DNA from: Clostridia bacterium
Lineage (GTDB): Bacteria > Bacillota > Clostridia > Christensenellales > Aristaeellaceae
Length of the DNA: 64,000 bases
Assembly (NCBI GenBank): GCA_017429265.1
Contig: JAFRPG010000009.1
Coordinates: forward strand, 1-64,000
Reading direction: 5' to 3'
The translations under genes and the position numbers were made by a program. Numbering within the stretch: the first letter of the stretch is position 1; every line of letters begins with the position of its first letter. The notes under the pieces were generated by a model that saw only the letters and a program-made list of their open reading frames with translations, had not been told where the DNA came from and searched no databases. Positions 1-9,174 of the stretch are shown piece by piece.

Positions 1-130
1 CGGCCCCGAAGGAGTCCAGAGGATTCGGAGCGCCCGGAAAACTGTCCGGGGGACAGTTTTCAGCGGAGAATGGGCGGCAGCCCCGGATCGATCGGAAAGC
101 CCTCTGGTGCGCCCGCAGGTGCATACCCTC
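1..130 (-). repeat. Dispersed two-hairpin repeat, copy 1, interrupted by a nested insertion
   Basis: Read on the minus strand, this segment matches the two elements at 45640-45712 and 45785-45856: a GC-rich foot, then a hairpin with arms CCAGAGG(GC) and (GC)CCTCTGG around the loop sequence TTTCCGATC, then GGACTCCTTCGGGGCC. Here the hairpin is split. The left arm is at 16-22, the loop and right arm are at 90-107, and about 67 bp (23-89) lie between them. That insert contains its own perfect 10-bp stem with a 3-nt loop (38-47 and 51-60, arms AAAACTGTCC and GGACAGTTTT). No coding capacity is visible. The left boundary may lie outside the window. Confidence 0.65.
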
Positions 131-149
131 ATCAACGGAGCTTCCCTAG

Positions 150-650
150 CTAAACGTAAAGAACCTTTTTTCGCTCGAGCGTAAGCAGGTATTCCTTGCG
201 GCGGAGACCGCCGGCGTAGCCGGTCAGGCTGCCGTCGGCGCCGATCACCCGGTGACAGGGCACGATCAGGGAAATCGGGTTCCGCCCGACGGCTCCGCCC
301 ACGGCCTGGGCGGACATGCGCGGCCGGCCCAGCAGGCGCGCGGTCTCCTCCGACAGCCGCCCGTAGGTGACGGTCTCCCCGTAGGGGATCCGGCGCAGGA
401 GCCCCCACACCGTCTGCTGGAAGGCGGTGCCGCCCGGGCGCAGCGGCGGCGTGAAATCCGGCTCACATCCGGCGAAATACACGCGCAGCCAGCGGCCGGC
501 CTCATCAAAAACGGGCAGCCGCTCTTCTTCAACGTCATCCGGAAGCACCGGCGCACCTTTTTGCCCGTCGAACCACAGGCCGGTCAGCGCCTCCCCGTCG
601 GAAGCCAGAAGGATCATGCCCAGCGGGGACTGACGGCGGCAAAACAGCAT
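150..650 (-). CDS. ogt: Methylated-DNA--protein-cysteine methyltransferase
   Basis: A DNA repair protein of 166 residues that transfers the alkyl group from O6-alkylguanine to its own cysteine. The active-site motif PCHRV is present with acceptor Cys132, preceded by the conserved AVGGAVGRNP region and the helix-turn-helix part around residues 95-125; the short N-terminal domain is also present, as in Ogt/MGMT of usual length. The start at 650 was chosen over an in-frame ATG 114 bases further upstream because GGGAGGTG lies 7-8 bases before it and because the upstream residues do not resemble the family. It is transcribed away from the leucine-rich-repeat gene, with the intergenic region carrying that gene's promoter. 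Confidence 0.93.
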   Translation of the reverse strand: MLFCRRQSPLGMILLASDGEALTGLWFDGQKGAPVLPDDVEEERLPVFDEAGRWLRVYFAGCEPDFTPPLRPGGTAFQQTVWGLLRRIPYGETVTYGRLSEETARLLGRPRMSAQAVGGAVGRNPISLIVPCHRVIGADGSLTGYAGGLRRKEYLLTLERKKVLYV

Positions 651-727
651 CGCGGAACACCTCCCATCCGATTCTCTGCTTCCATCATACAGGAAGGAGA
701 CGCTATGTGCAAGCGGGCCGCAGCGGC

Positions 728-756
728 TTGTGCAAATTCTTCGTTTGCTGTATAAT
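728..756 (+). promoter_or_regulatory. Promoter of the leucine-rich-repeat gene
   Basis: TTGTGC (728-733), a 17-bp spacer and a perfect TATAAT (751-756), about 50 bases before the start codon at 806. Confidence 0.6.
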
Positions 757-805
757 GCTTCCATGATCCGCAGGATCGATGCGGGACGAGAAGGAGAATA
801 CTGCG

Positions 806-2621
806 ATGAGAAGACGGGGCGGACACCTTTATCTGTGGGCTGCGGTGCTGACTGCCGCCTGCCTGCTCCTTTGCTGCGCAGGCGCGGAAGAGGAGCGATC
901 CGGCATCTGCGGCCCGGATCTTTCGTGGCACCTGGACGTCTACGGCAATCTCTGTATTTCGGGAACAGGCCCGATGGACGACTGGACTACGCCTCCCTGG
1001 TACAGCATCCGCTCTGAGATATACACGGTCGACATCGGTGACGATGTGACCTCCATCGGCAGCGGGGCGTTCCACAGCTGCAGCGCCATGACAAGCGTCA
1101 GCATTCCCGATTCCGTGACCAGGATCGGTGAACGCGCCTTTTACAGCTGTACGAATCTCTGTTCCATGAGCCTGAGCGACAATATCAGCGAAATCGGGCA
1201 CACCGCGTTTTACAACTGCAAGGCGCTCACGCAGATGACGATCCCCAACGGTGTCACCGTCATCGGGCGTGAAACCTTCCGGGGCTGTACGGGCCTGGTT
1301 TCCGTTTACCTGCCGCTCAGCCTGCGGGAGATCGGCGACCGCGCCTTCTATCAGTGCGCGGGGCTCGCCTTCATCGAACTGCCGTCCGGCCTGACGGACA
1401 TCGGTACAGAGGCTTTCCGGGAATGCGGGAGCCTGACGCAGATCTGGATCCCGGCGTTTGTCAGCGAGATCCCGGACAGCGCTTTCCGGAAATGCGTGAA
1501 ACTGACGCGCGTGAATGCTGCCGGAGAATCTGACGGCCATCGGAGCGTTTGCCTTTTATGAGGATACGCTCCTGTCGGACATCACCATCCCCGCGAATGT
1601 CACCGTGATCGGGCAGAGTGCGTTCCAATCCTGCAGGGCGCTGACGTCGGCCGTGATCCCGTCCGGCGTCACCGTGATCCCGGAGAGCGCCTTCTCGGGC
1701 TGCGGCGGCCTGACGAGCGTGAGCATCCCGGAGAGCGTGACCGGGATCGGGCGCTACGCCTTCAAGGGCTGCGACATCACGGGAGAGCTGCGGCTGCCGG
1801 CCGGCCTGGCGACTCTCGGCACCGGCGTCTTTCAGGGCAACGCAAATCTTCAGCGCATCACCATTCCCGAAAACATCACGGAGATCCCCGATTCTGCCTT
1901 CGAGAACTGTTCAGCGCTCTCGCACGTGGAGATTCCTTCGGATGTGCTGTCCGTCGGTTACCGGGCCTTCCGCGGATGCACGTCGCTGACCTCCGTTGAA
2001 CTCCCGACCGTGATGACAAATCTGGGCGATTCGGCATTTCAGGACTGCAGCAGCCTGCGTACCGTCAGGATGCCCTTTGTACTGCCGAAGATCGGAAACT
2101 ATGTGTTTTACAACTGCGTTTCGCTGGAGCGCATCGCCATCTCCATGTACGTGGAGACCATCGGTAACTATGCTTTCAACGGCTGCCGCTCGCTTCATGA
2201 GATCAGACTGCCAAGCCGGCTGACTGGCATCGGCAGCAGCGCGTTCAACGCCTGCCGGGGCCTGTACGAGGTCCGCTTCGGCTCCGCCGTGGAGACCATC
2301 GGAACCAACGCTTTCGCCAACTGTCCGAACGTCTGGTTCGCCTGTGAGGACGGCAGCGCGGCGGCGGCCTATGCGGACGAGAACGGCATCGGCAGATCGC
2401 GGCCGATATACCGGACGCTGACGCTGCCGGAGGACACGCGCTTCATCGGGAGCGGCGCTTTCGCCTGTCTTACGGATGTGGACAGGATCGTCCTGCCGGA
2501 AGGCGTGACGTTCATCGCCGACGACGCCTTCGATCACAGCGACGTGGTACTTGTGGTCACATACGGCACATACGCCGCCGACTGGGCCTTCCTCCACGAC
2601 GTCCCCTTTACCGACAGATAA
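806..2621 (+). pseudogene. Secreted BspA-like leucine-rich-repeat protein, interrupted by a frameshift
   Basis: The first part (806-1561) encodes a signal peptide (hydrophobic stretch at about residues 10-26, ending LLCCAGAEE) and about seven LRR_5/BspA-type repeats of 23 residues with the pattern 'IGxxAFxxCxxLxxxxIPxxVxxI'. The second part (from about 1515 to 2621) continues the same repeat series in another frame, with roughly a dozen more repeats and a short C-terminal region. At the junction the DNA reads gtgaatGctgccggag; removing the G at 1517 restores VNLPENLTAIG, exactly the expected repeat. The joined protein would be 604 residues. The start at 806 follows AAGGAG at 791-796. BspA-like proteins are surface or secreted and often bind host or matrix ligands; the ligand here is unknown. 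The frameshift may be a true mutation or a sequencing error. Confidence 0.8.
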
Positions 2622-2640
2622 ACCGGTCCCTGACCGATTC

Positions 2641-2691
2641 GCCGCCGTTCCCGCGGAGCCGTCTCTCCCCGCGGGTGAACGGCGGCTTTTT
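2641..2691 (+). terminator. Intrinsic terminator after the leucine-rich-repeat gene
   Basis: GCCGCCGTTC (2641-2650) pairs perfectly with GAACGGCGGC (2677-2686), with an inner CCGCGG/CCGCG stem, followed by TTTTT. Confidence 0.85.
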
Positions 2692-2708
2692 CACGGGCCG
2701 GTGTTCGC

Positions 2709-2738
2709 TTGACACCGCCCGCCCGCCCGCGCTACAAT
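2709..2738 (+). promoter_or_regulatory. Promoter of addB
   Basis: Perfect TTGACA (2709-2714), an 18-bp spacer and TACAAT (2733-2738), about 30 bases before the addB start. Confidence 0.65.
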
Positions 2739-2769
2739 AGGAAAAGCAGCAACGGGAGGAGGGTCCGCC

Positions 2770-5700
2770 ATGACAGAGATCAGGGTCATCGGGATGCGCA
2801 CGGCGCGCACCCTGCCGCAGCTGATCCCGGAGATCGCGTCGGCGAGGAGGGACGGGCGGCGGGTGTTCGTGCTGGTGCCCGAGCAGTATACCCTGCAGGC
2901 GGAACTCGAACTGATCGAAGGCCTGCACACCAAGGGCCTGCTGGACATTGACGTGGTCTCCCCGCGGCGGCTGAGCCAGCTGGTGCATGAGCGCGCGGGC
3001 AGCCCGGGCCTGCCGGTCCTCTCGTCCGCCGGCAGCACGATGGCGGTGGCCCAGGCCCTGCAGAACGTCCGCGGAGACCTGACCTGCTATGCCGGCTCGG
3101 TCAACCGCCCGGGTCTCCCGGAGCGCATGGCCTCCCTGATCGCCGAGCTTGACGAGAGCGGCGCGGACCCGGACTGGCTGGAGAGCCTCGCGGAGGGGGA
3201 GGACGGCGCGGAGGAGCGCAGCGCACGTGCCTCGGCCCTCTCACGGGAGAAGGAGAAGGACATCGCCCGGGTCTGGCGCGCCTACCGCGAGCTGATCGCG
3301 GGGCGTTTCATCGACGCGGCGGGGGAGGAGCGCAGCATCACCGAGCGCCTGCCCGCGAGCGGCCTGGTCGACGGGGCCGACGTCTTCGTCTGCGGCTTTG
3401 ACGTCCTGCATCCGCGCTTCGTGGACCAGCTGGCCGTGATGGCCGGCCGCGCCCGGAGCCTCACGGTGGCCATGACCCTCTGCGCGCCGGGCGACCCGGA
3501 CCGCTACGCCTTCCGGTGCCAGCGCTTCACGGTGATGGAGATGGGCCTGCGCCTCGAACGGCTCGGGATCACGATGCGGGAGGAGCAGAGGGAGGCCGTC
3601 CGGGACGAGGCCGCGCCGGAACTCAGGTGGATGGAGCAAAACCTCTTCACGCCGCTGGGCGGGGTCTGGAACGGACCCTGCGGCGCGCTGCACAGCCATA
3701 CCGCGGCCACCCCGGACGACGAGGCGCTCTTTGCCGCGGATCAGCTGCGCCGCTGGCACAGCGAGGGGATCCCGTGGTCCCGGATGAGCGTGGCCCTGGC
3801 GGAGACGGACACCCTGCCCGCCGTGCTGGCCGGCGTCCTCACCGCCGCGGGGATCCCGCACTACCTGGCCCGGAAGGACCCGGCGTCGCGGCACGGCCTG
3901 TGCCGGATGCTGACGGCGGCCTGCGCGGCGGCGTCCACGGGCTTTGACCAGCGGCCGGTCCTCGACTGGCTGGACAGCGGATTTACCCCACTGGAGACGG
4001 ACGAGGCCCTGCGCCTGCGCAGCTATGCGGTGCGCAACGGGATCCGGTGGAAGAAGTGGATGAACCCGTTCACCCGCGGGGACGACGCGGCGGCAGCGGA
4101 GGAACTGCGCCTGCGGGCGATCCCGCCCCTGATCGAATTCCGCCGCCGTCTGGACGCGGCGGAGGACGGGGCCCAGGCGGCCGAGGCCCTCTGGCAGCTG
4201 ATGACGGACACCGACGCCTACGGCCGGCTCCTGCGGCGCGAGCGGGAACTGCTGGACCGCGGCCTGACCCTCGAGGCCGGGCAGAACCGCCAGGTCTGGC
4301 GGGCGGTGCTGGGCCTCCTCGACCAGATCCACGTCCTCCTGGCGGGACAGCGCTCGGGGCTGAAGGAGATCACGCGGCTGGTGACCGCCGGCCTTGAGAG
4401 CATCCGGATCAGCGGCCTGCCCCCGGCACCGGACAGCGTGACCGTGGGGGAGGCGGGTCACATGCTGGCCGGGCGCACGGAGGCCCTGCTGCTGATGGGC
4501 ATGCAGGACGGCGTGACCTCCTCCCGGCGGGCGAGCCTCCTCACCGACAGCGAGCGCGCCTCCCTGCGCACCCGCGGCGGCCTGCCGATCGGCCTGAGCG
4601 ACGAGCTGACCAACAGCCTGCGCCGCTCGGACTTTTATCGCACGATGACGCTCCCGACACGCTTCCTGACCGTGACCCACGCGGCCGGAACGGCGGACGG
4701 CGGTGTGCTGATGCCCGTGACTCTCCTCGGCGAGATGCGGCGGATCTTCCCTTCGATGCGGGTGACCGGCGGCGCGACGGCGGAGGGGAGCTCCCTGCCC
4801 CTCTCCCCGCGGCTGGCCCTCGAGCAGCTGCCCGTGCTGATCCGGCGCTGCAGCGAGCAGGGGGAGGCCCTGCCGCCTCTGTGGCAGGAAGCCCTGCGCC
4901 GCCTGCTTGGGGATGAGCGCTGGGCGGAGAAGACCCGGGCCATGCTGGAGGAACTCAACGCGCGGATCTTCGCGGAGCCCCTGCCCGCGGACCTGGCCGG
5001 GACCCTCTACACCCCGGACGAGGTCTCGATCACGCGTCTGGAGACCTTTGCGTCCTGTGCCTACCGGCACTTTGTCCGCTACGGCTTGGGGCCGGAGGAG
5101 GAGCGCGGCTTTGAGCTCGGAGCGGATGAGCGCGGGAGCTTTTTCCACGCGGTGCTCTGCCGGTACGCGGAGCTCAGCGCGGAGGAACCTGCCTGGCCCG
5201 ATATCCCGGACGAGCGGATCGATGCCCTCGTGGAGGCGGCGGCCCGGCCTCAGCGGGAGGCCTGGAAGGACGGCCCCCTCGAGGATGACGCCGTCGGCGC
5301 GGCCCTCGGGGAGGAACTCATGCGGACCGTCCGCCGCGCGGCGCGGATGTTCACCCGCCACGCGCAGCACTCGGGCTTCACGGCCACGAGCGCGGAGGTG
5401 CGCTTCGGCGACGGCGGCCTGCCCCCGGTGGTTCTGGAACTGAGCGACGGGCGGCGCATCGCCCTGCGGGGGATCATCGACCGGATCGACCGCTGGCAGG
5501 GGGACGACGGCCTCTACCTGCGCGTCGTGGACTACAAGTCGGGCGATCAGAGCCTTGACGCGGTGCGCATGCACTGGGGCCTGCAGCTCCAGCTGATCCT
5601 CTATCTGGAGGCGGCCACGCGCGGCGAGCACGGCTTCCCGGCCGGCGCCTACTATTTCCGGGTGCAGGATCCCCTGGTGGAGACCGAGCACGACCTGGTG

Positions 5701-6120
5701 AGCGAGGCCGAGACCGCCCTGGCGAAACAACTGCGCCTCAGCGGCGTGACCCTCGCCGACGCGAAGGTCATCGCGGCGATGAACGGGGACGGGGGCGACG
5801 AGGTCATCGGCTCCGTGCTGACGCAGAAGGGTGTCCCGAAGAAGAACGTGCTCGCCGCCGACCTCGCCGGGATGACTGCCCTGATGCAATACGCACACAC
5901 CGTGGCGGGCCGGCTCGCGGAGCATCTGCTGGACGGGGAGATCGGCATCCACCCGGCGCGGATCGGGGAATGGACGGCCTGCACGTTCTGCCCCTACGCC
6001 GCGGTCTGCGGACGCGACGACCGTCTCCCCGGCGGACAGCCGAGGGATCCGGAGGTCGAGAAAGACGAGGCCTGGCTGCGCATGACGGCCTCCGGGACGG
6101 AATCCGACACCGAACAGTAA
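2770..6120 (+). CDS. addB: AddB/RexB-family recombination nuclease subunit with Fe-S cluster
   Basis: Subunit of the AddAB helicase-nuclease that processes double-strand breaks; 1116 residues, normal length. The family hallmark FVLVPEQYTLQAELEL lies near residue 36. The C-terminal nuclease domain has VVDYKSG (Asp921, Lys923). The four cysteines of the AddB [4Fe-4S] cluster are present: Cys763 in FASCAYR, and Cys1071, Cys1074 and Cys1080 in CTFCPYAAVC. The N-terminus begins IRVIGMRTARTLPQ and has no Walker A motif, unlike Bacillus AddB but like streptococcal RexB. The start follows GGGAGGAGGG. The helicase partner addA/rexA is not adjacent: an importer operon follows downstream, so the partner must be encoded elsewhere. 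Confidence 0.88.
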   Translation: MTEIRVIGMRTARTLPQLIPEIASARRDGRRVFVLVPEQYTLQAELELIEGLHTKGLLDIDVVSPRRLSQLVHERAGSPGLPVLSSAGSTMAVAQALQNVRGDLTCYAGSVNRPGLPERMASLIAELDESGADPDWLESLAEGEDGAEERSARASALSREKEKDIARVWRAYRELIAGRFIDAAGEERSITERLPASGLVDGADVFVCGFDVLHPRFVDQLAVMAGRARSLTVAMTLCAPGDPDRYAFRCQRFTVMEMGLRLERLGITMREEQREAVRDEAAPELRWMEQNLFTPLGGVWNGPCGALHSHTAATPDDEALFAADQLRRWHSEGIPWSRMSVALAETDTLPAVLAGVLTAAGIPHYLARKDPASRHGLCRMLTAACAAASTGFDQRPVLDWLDSGFTPLETDEALRLRSYAVRNGIRWKKWMNPFTRGDDAAAAEELRLRAIPPLIEFRRRLDAAEDGAQAAEALWQLMTDTDAYGRLLRRERELLDRGLTLEAGQNRQVWRAVLGLLDQIHVLLAGQRSGLKEITRLVTAGLESIRISGLPPAPDSVTVGEAGHMLAGRTEALLLMGMQDGVTSSRRASLLTDSERASLRTRGGLPIGLSDELTNSLRRSDFYRTMTLPTRFLTVTHAAGTADGGVLMPVTLLGEMRRIFPSMRVTGGATAEGSSLPLSPRLALEQLPVLIRRCSEQGEALPPLWQEALRRLLGDERWAEKTRAMLEELNARIFAEPLPADLAGTLYTPDEVSITRLETFASCAYRHFVRYGLGPEEERGFELGADERGSFFHAVLCRYAELSAEEPAWPDIPDERIDALVEAAARPQREAWKDGPLEDDAVGAALGEELMRTVRRAARMFTRHAQHSGFTATSAEVRFGDGGLPPVVLELSDGRRIALRGIIDRIDRWQGDDGLYLRVVDYKSGDQSLDAVRMHWGLQLQLILYLEAATRGEHGFPAGAYYFRVQDPLVETEHDLVSEAETALAKQLRLSGVTLADAKVIAAMNGDGGDEVIGSVLTQKGVPKKNVLAADLAGMTALMQYAHTVAGRLAEHLLDGEIGIHPARIGEWTACTFCPYAAVCGRDDRLPGGQPRDPEVEKDEAWLRMTASGTESDTEQ

Positions 6121-6173
6121 CAGTTTCTTTCACAAAAAGCCGGAATTTGACGGGCAAATTGAGCGGAAAAGAC

Positions 6174-6202
6174 TTGATTTTCCGGCCAAAAGAGTGTACG
6201 AT
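6174..6202 (+). promoter_or_regulatory. Promoter of the first BMP importer operon
   Basis: TTGATT (6174-6179), a 17-bp spacer and TACGAT (6197-6202). The leader that follows contains an 8-bp perfect hairpin (6219-6226 with 6240-6247) of unknown role. Confidence 0.45.
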
Positions 6203-6315
6203 GTTCATGCTTTCCTCACCGAATGTTCGTCTTTTCCGGACATTCGGGAGGCAGAGCCGGGGGATCGTTCGGGATCGTCCGCAAACCGCAATCACAGAGA
6301 CGGAGGAAAACATCA

Positions 6316-7506
6316 ATGAAGAAGCTTGTTGCTCTGCTGCTCACGCTGGCGCTGTGCCTCGGCTGCTCCGCTGCCTTCGCGCTGGAAGGCCAGCCCGTTG
6401 CCCAGGAAAACGTCAAGGTCGGCTTCATCTTCCTGCACGACGAGAACTCCACCTATGACCTCAACTTCATCAACGCCGCCAAGGAAGCCTGCGAGGCCCT
6501 GGGTGTCGCCTATGTTCTCAAAACCAACATCCCCGAAGGCGCCGAGTGCTACGAGACGGCTGTCAAGCTCGTGGGCGAGGGCTGCAACATCATCTTCGCC
6601 GACAGCTTCGGCCATGAGGATTTCATGATCGAGGCCGCCCGCAACTATCCGGAAGTGGAATTCTGCCACGCCACCGGCACCCGCGCGCACACCACCGGTC
6701 TGGCCAACTACCACAACGCCTTCGCCTCCATCTATGAGGGCCGTTTCCTGGCGGGCGTGGCCGCCGGCCTGAAGCTCAACAAGATGATCGAAGACGGCAC
6801 CATCACCGCCGAGACCGCCAAGATCGGCTATGTGGGCGCGTTCCCCTATGCCGAGGTGAAGAGCGGCTACACCAGCTTCTTCCTGGGCGCCCGTTCCGTG
6901 TGCCCCTCCGCCACCATGGAAGTGACCTTCACCAACTCCTGGTATGACGAGGCCATGGAGAAGGAAGGCGCCAACGCCCTGATCAGCAACGGCTGCGTCC
7001 TGATCAGCCAGCACGCCGACTCCATGGGCGCTCCCTCAGCCTGCGAGGACGCCGGCATCCCCAACGTCTCCTACAACGGCTCCACCGTGGAAGCCTGCCC
7101 CTACACCTTCATCGTCTCCTCCCGCATCAACTGGGTGCCCTACATGAAGCACATGATCGAGTGCGTCATCAACGGCCAGGCCATCGAGGCTGACTGGACC
7201 GGCACCATCGAGACCGGCTCCGTCGAGCTCAGCGAGATCAACGAGATCGCGGCGGCTCCCGGCACCGTGGAGAAGATCGAAGAGGTCAAGGCTGCCCTGA
7301 TCGCCGGCACCGTCAAGGTGTTCGACACCGCCGCCTTCACCGTGAACGGCGAGACCCTGACCAGCTATCTGGCTGATGTCGACGATATGCTCGACTTCGT
7401 GCCCGAGACCGAGGTCATCACCGACGGCTTCTTCGCCGAGTCCTTCTTCCGTTCCGCTCCCTACTTCGACATCAACATCGACGGCATCACCATCCTGGGC
7501 AACTGA
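6316..7506 (+). CDS. BMP-family ABC transporter substrate-binding protein (locus 1)
   Basis: Secreted solute receptor of 396 residues in the basic membrane protein (Med/BmpA) family, whose characterised members bind nucleosides or related small molecules. It has a signal peptide beginning MKKLVALLLTLALCLG. A cysteine at the end of the hydrophobic core (LGCSAA) could be lipidated, but the position -3 residue is not the usual Leu, and signal peptidase I cleavage after AFA is also possible. The mature part starts VKVGFIFLHDEN, typical of BMP proteins. The start at 6316 follows GGAGG; an ATG 93 bases upstream in the same frame lacks a ribosome site and would bury the signal peptide. The ATPase and two permeases follow on the same strand. 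The substrate is unknown; a purine nucleoside is a family-based guess. Confidence 0.88.
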   Translation: MKKLVALLLTLALCLGCSAAFALEGQPVAQENVKVGFIFLHDENSTYDLNFINAAKEACEALGVAYVLKTNIPEGAECYETAVKLVGEGCNIIFADSFGHEDFMIEAARNYPEVEFCHATGTRAHTTGLANYHNAFASIYEGRFLAGVAAGLKLNKMIEDGTITAETAKIGYVGAFPYAEVKSGYTSFFLGARSVCPSATMEVTFTNSWYDEAMEKEGANALISNGCVLISQHADSMGAPSACEDAGIPNVSYNGSTVEACPYTFIVSSRINWVPYMKHMIECVINGQAIEADWTGTIETGSVELSEINEIAAAPGTVEKIEEVKAALIAGTVKVFDTAAFTVNGETLTSYLADVDDMLDFVPETEVITDGFFAESFFRSAPYFDINIDGITILGN

Positions 7507-7543
7507 GCCTGACGACGGGATGACCCGTCTCAGATGAAACGAG

Positions 7544-7581
7544 ATACTGCAAGGGTTTGGACCTGACAACCCTTGCAGTAT
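7544..7581 (+). terminator. Intercistronic hairpin between binding-protein and ATPase genes (locus 1)
   Basis: A perfect 14-bp stem (7544-7557 with 7568-7581, arm ATACTGCAAGGGTT) with a 10-nt loop, followed by TTCTTCCTT. It probably acts as a partial terminator or 3'-end stabiliser so that the binding protein is made in excess over the membrane components. Confidence 0.65.
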
Positions 7582-7632
7582 TTCTTCCTTCTGCCCGGTT
7601 TGTCCGATCGCCCGCTGATACGAGGTGTACGC

Positions 7633-9174
7633 ATGGAGAAACGAGTTCCGGCTGTCCGCATGATCGACATCACCAAGACCTTCGGCCACGTGACTGCGAA
7701 CAACCATGTCAATCTGGAGATCTACCGCGGGGAGATCCTCGCGCTGCTGGGGGAGAACGGCAGCGGTAAGACGACCCTGATGAACATGCTCTCGGGCATC
7801 TATTACCCCGACAGCGGCAGCATCGAGGTCGACGGCAAGCCGGTGGTGATCGACTCGCCGAAGACGGCCTTCTCTCTCGGGATCGGCATGATCCACCAGC
7901 ATTTCAAGCTGGTGAACGTTCTGACCGCCGCGGAGAACATCGAGCTGGGCGGGAAAGGCCGCCTCCGCATCCGGGACGCAGCGAGGAAGATCGATGAGAT
8001 CTGCGCCCAGTACGGCTTTGAGGTCGACCCCAACCGGAAAGTGTACGACATGTCCGTCTCCGAGAAGCAGACCGTGGAGATCATCAAGGTCCTCTACCGC
8101 GGCGCGGACATCCTGATCCTCGACGAGCCCACCGCCGTCCTGACCCCCCAGGAGACCGAGAAGCTCTTCAAGGTCCTGCGGAACATGCGCAACAACGGCA
8201 AGGCCATCGTCATCATCACGCACAAGATGAACGAGGTGCTGGCCATCTCCGACCGCGTGGCCGTCCTGCGCAAGGGCGAGTACGTCGGCGACCTGGAGAC
8301 CGCGGAGACCACAGCGAGCGAGATGACCAACAAGATGGTCGGCCATGCGATCAAGCTGAACATCGACCGACCCAAGCCGGTCAACCCGCAGCCCCGCATC
8401 CTGGTGGAGGGCCTAACGGTCCGCAACAGCGACGGCGTGCTCAAGCTGAAGGACGTCTCCTTCGAGGCGCGGTCCGGGGAGATCCTCGGCATCGCGGGCA
8501 TCGCCGGTTCCGGCCAGAAGGAGCTTCTCGAGTCCATCGCCGGCCTGCAGCGCGTCGAGAGCGGCTCCATCGTCTACCTGGATGACGACGGCACCCGCGA
8601 GGAGCTGGTCGGCAAGGCGCCGCTGGAGATCCAGCACATGGGCGTCCACCTCTCCTTCGTGCCGGAGGACCGCCTCGGCATGGGCCTGGTCGGCAGCATG
8701 AACATCGCCGACAACATGATGCTCCGCACCTACCGCGAGGGGCCGCACCTCTTCACGCAGCGCGCGAATCCCGCGAAGACGGCGGAGCAGGTCGTCCGCG
8801 ACCTCGAGGTGGTGACCCCGAGCATCCGGACACCCGTCCGCCAGCTCTCCGGCGGCAATGTCCAGAAGGTGCTGGTGGGCCGCGAGATCGTCTCGGCCCC
8901 GAAGGTGCTGCTGACGGCCTACGCGGTGCGCGGCCTGGACATCAACTCCTCCTACACGATCTATCACCTGCTCAACGAGCAGAAGCAGAAGGGCGTCGCC
9001 GTCATCTATGTGGGCGAGGACCTCGACGTCCTGATCCAGCTGGCGGACCGCATCCTCGTGCTCTGTGACGGACAGGTCAGCGGCATCGTCAAGGGGACAA
9101 AGGCCAAAAAGAAAAAGCTCGGGCGGCTGATGACCACCGTGGGCGGAAAGGAGGACGCCGATGAAGACAAGTGA
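7633..9174 (+). CDS. BMP-type ABC importer ATP-binding protein, two nucleotide-binding domains (locus 1)
   Basis: Cytoplasmic ATPase of 513 residues that energises import, of the NupO/YufO and simple-sugar-importer type with two fused ABC domains. Domain 1 has Walker A GENGSGKTT, a degenerate signature (MSVSEKQ) and Walker B ILILDEPTAVLT. Domain 2 has a degenerate Walker A (GIAGSGQKE), a proper signature LSGGNVQK and a Walker B region altered to LLTAYAVRGLD, where relatives, including locus 2 here, have QPTRGLD. The start at 7633 follows GAGGTG at 7622-7627; starting further upstream would run into the intercistronic hairpin. The 3' end overlaps the next gene by 14 bases, indicating translational coupling. 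Confidence 0.88.
   Translation: MEKRVPAVRMIDITKTFGHVTANNHVNLEIYRGEILALLGENGSGKTTLMNMLSGIYYPDSGSIEVDGKPVVIDSPKTAFSLGIGMIHQHFKLVNVLTAAENIELGGKGRLRIRDAARKIDEICAQYGFEVDPNRKVYDMSVSEKQTVEIIKVLYRGADILILDEPTAVLTPQETEKLFKVLRNMRNNGKAIVIITHKMNEVLAISDRVAVLRKGEYVGDLETAETTASEMTNKMVGHAIKLNIDRPKPVNPQPRILVEGLTVRNSDGVLKLKDVSFEARSGEILGIAGIAGSGQKELLESIAGLQRVESGSIVYLDDDGTREELVGKAPLEIQHMGVHLSFVPEDRLGMGLVGSMNIADNMMLRTYREGPHLFTQRANPAKTAEQVVRDLEVVTPSIRTPVRQLSGGNVQKVLVGREIVSAPKVLLTAYAVRGLDINSSYTIYHLLNEQKQKGVAVIYVGEDLDVLIQLADRILVLCDGQVSGIVKGTKAKKKKLGRLMTTVGGKEDADEDK

Noticed and set aside
3241..5952. A 903-codon minus-strand open frame opposite addB
   Set aside because: Antisense artefact; no domain, and addB has clear family motifs on the other strand.
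6219..6247. Leader hairpin before the first BMP receptor considered as a purine riboswitch
   Set aside because: Only one 8-bp stem is visible; none of the conserved junction or loop sequences of known purine riboswitches was found.
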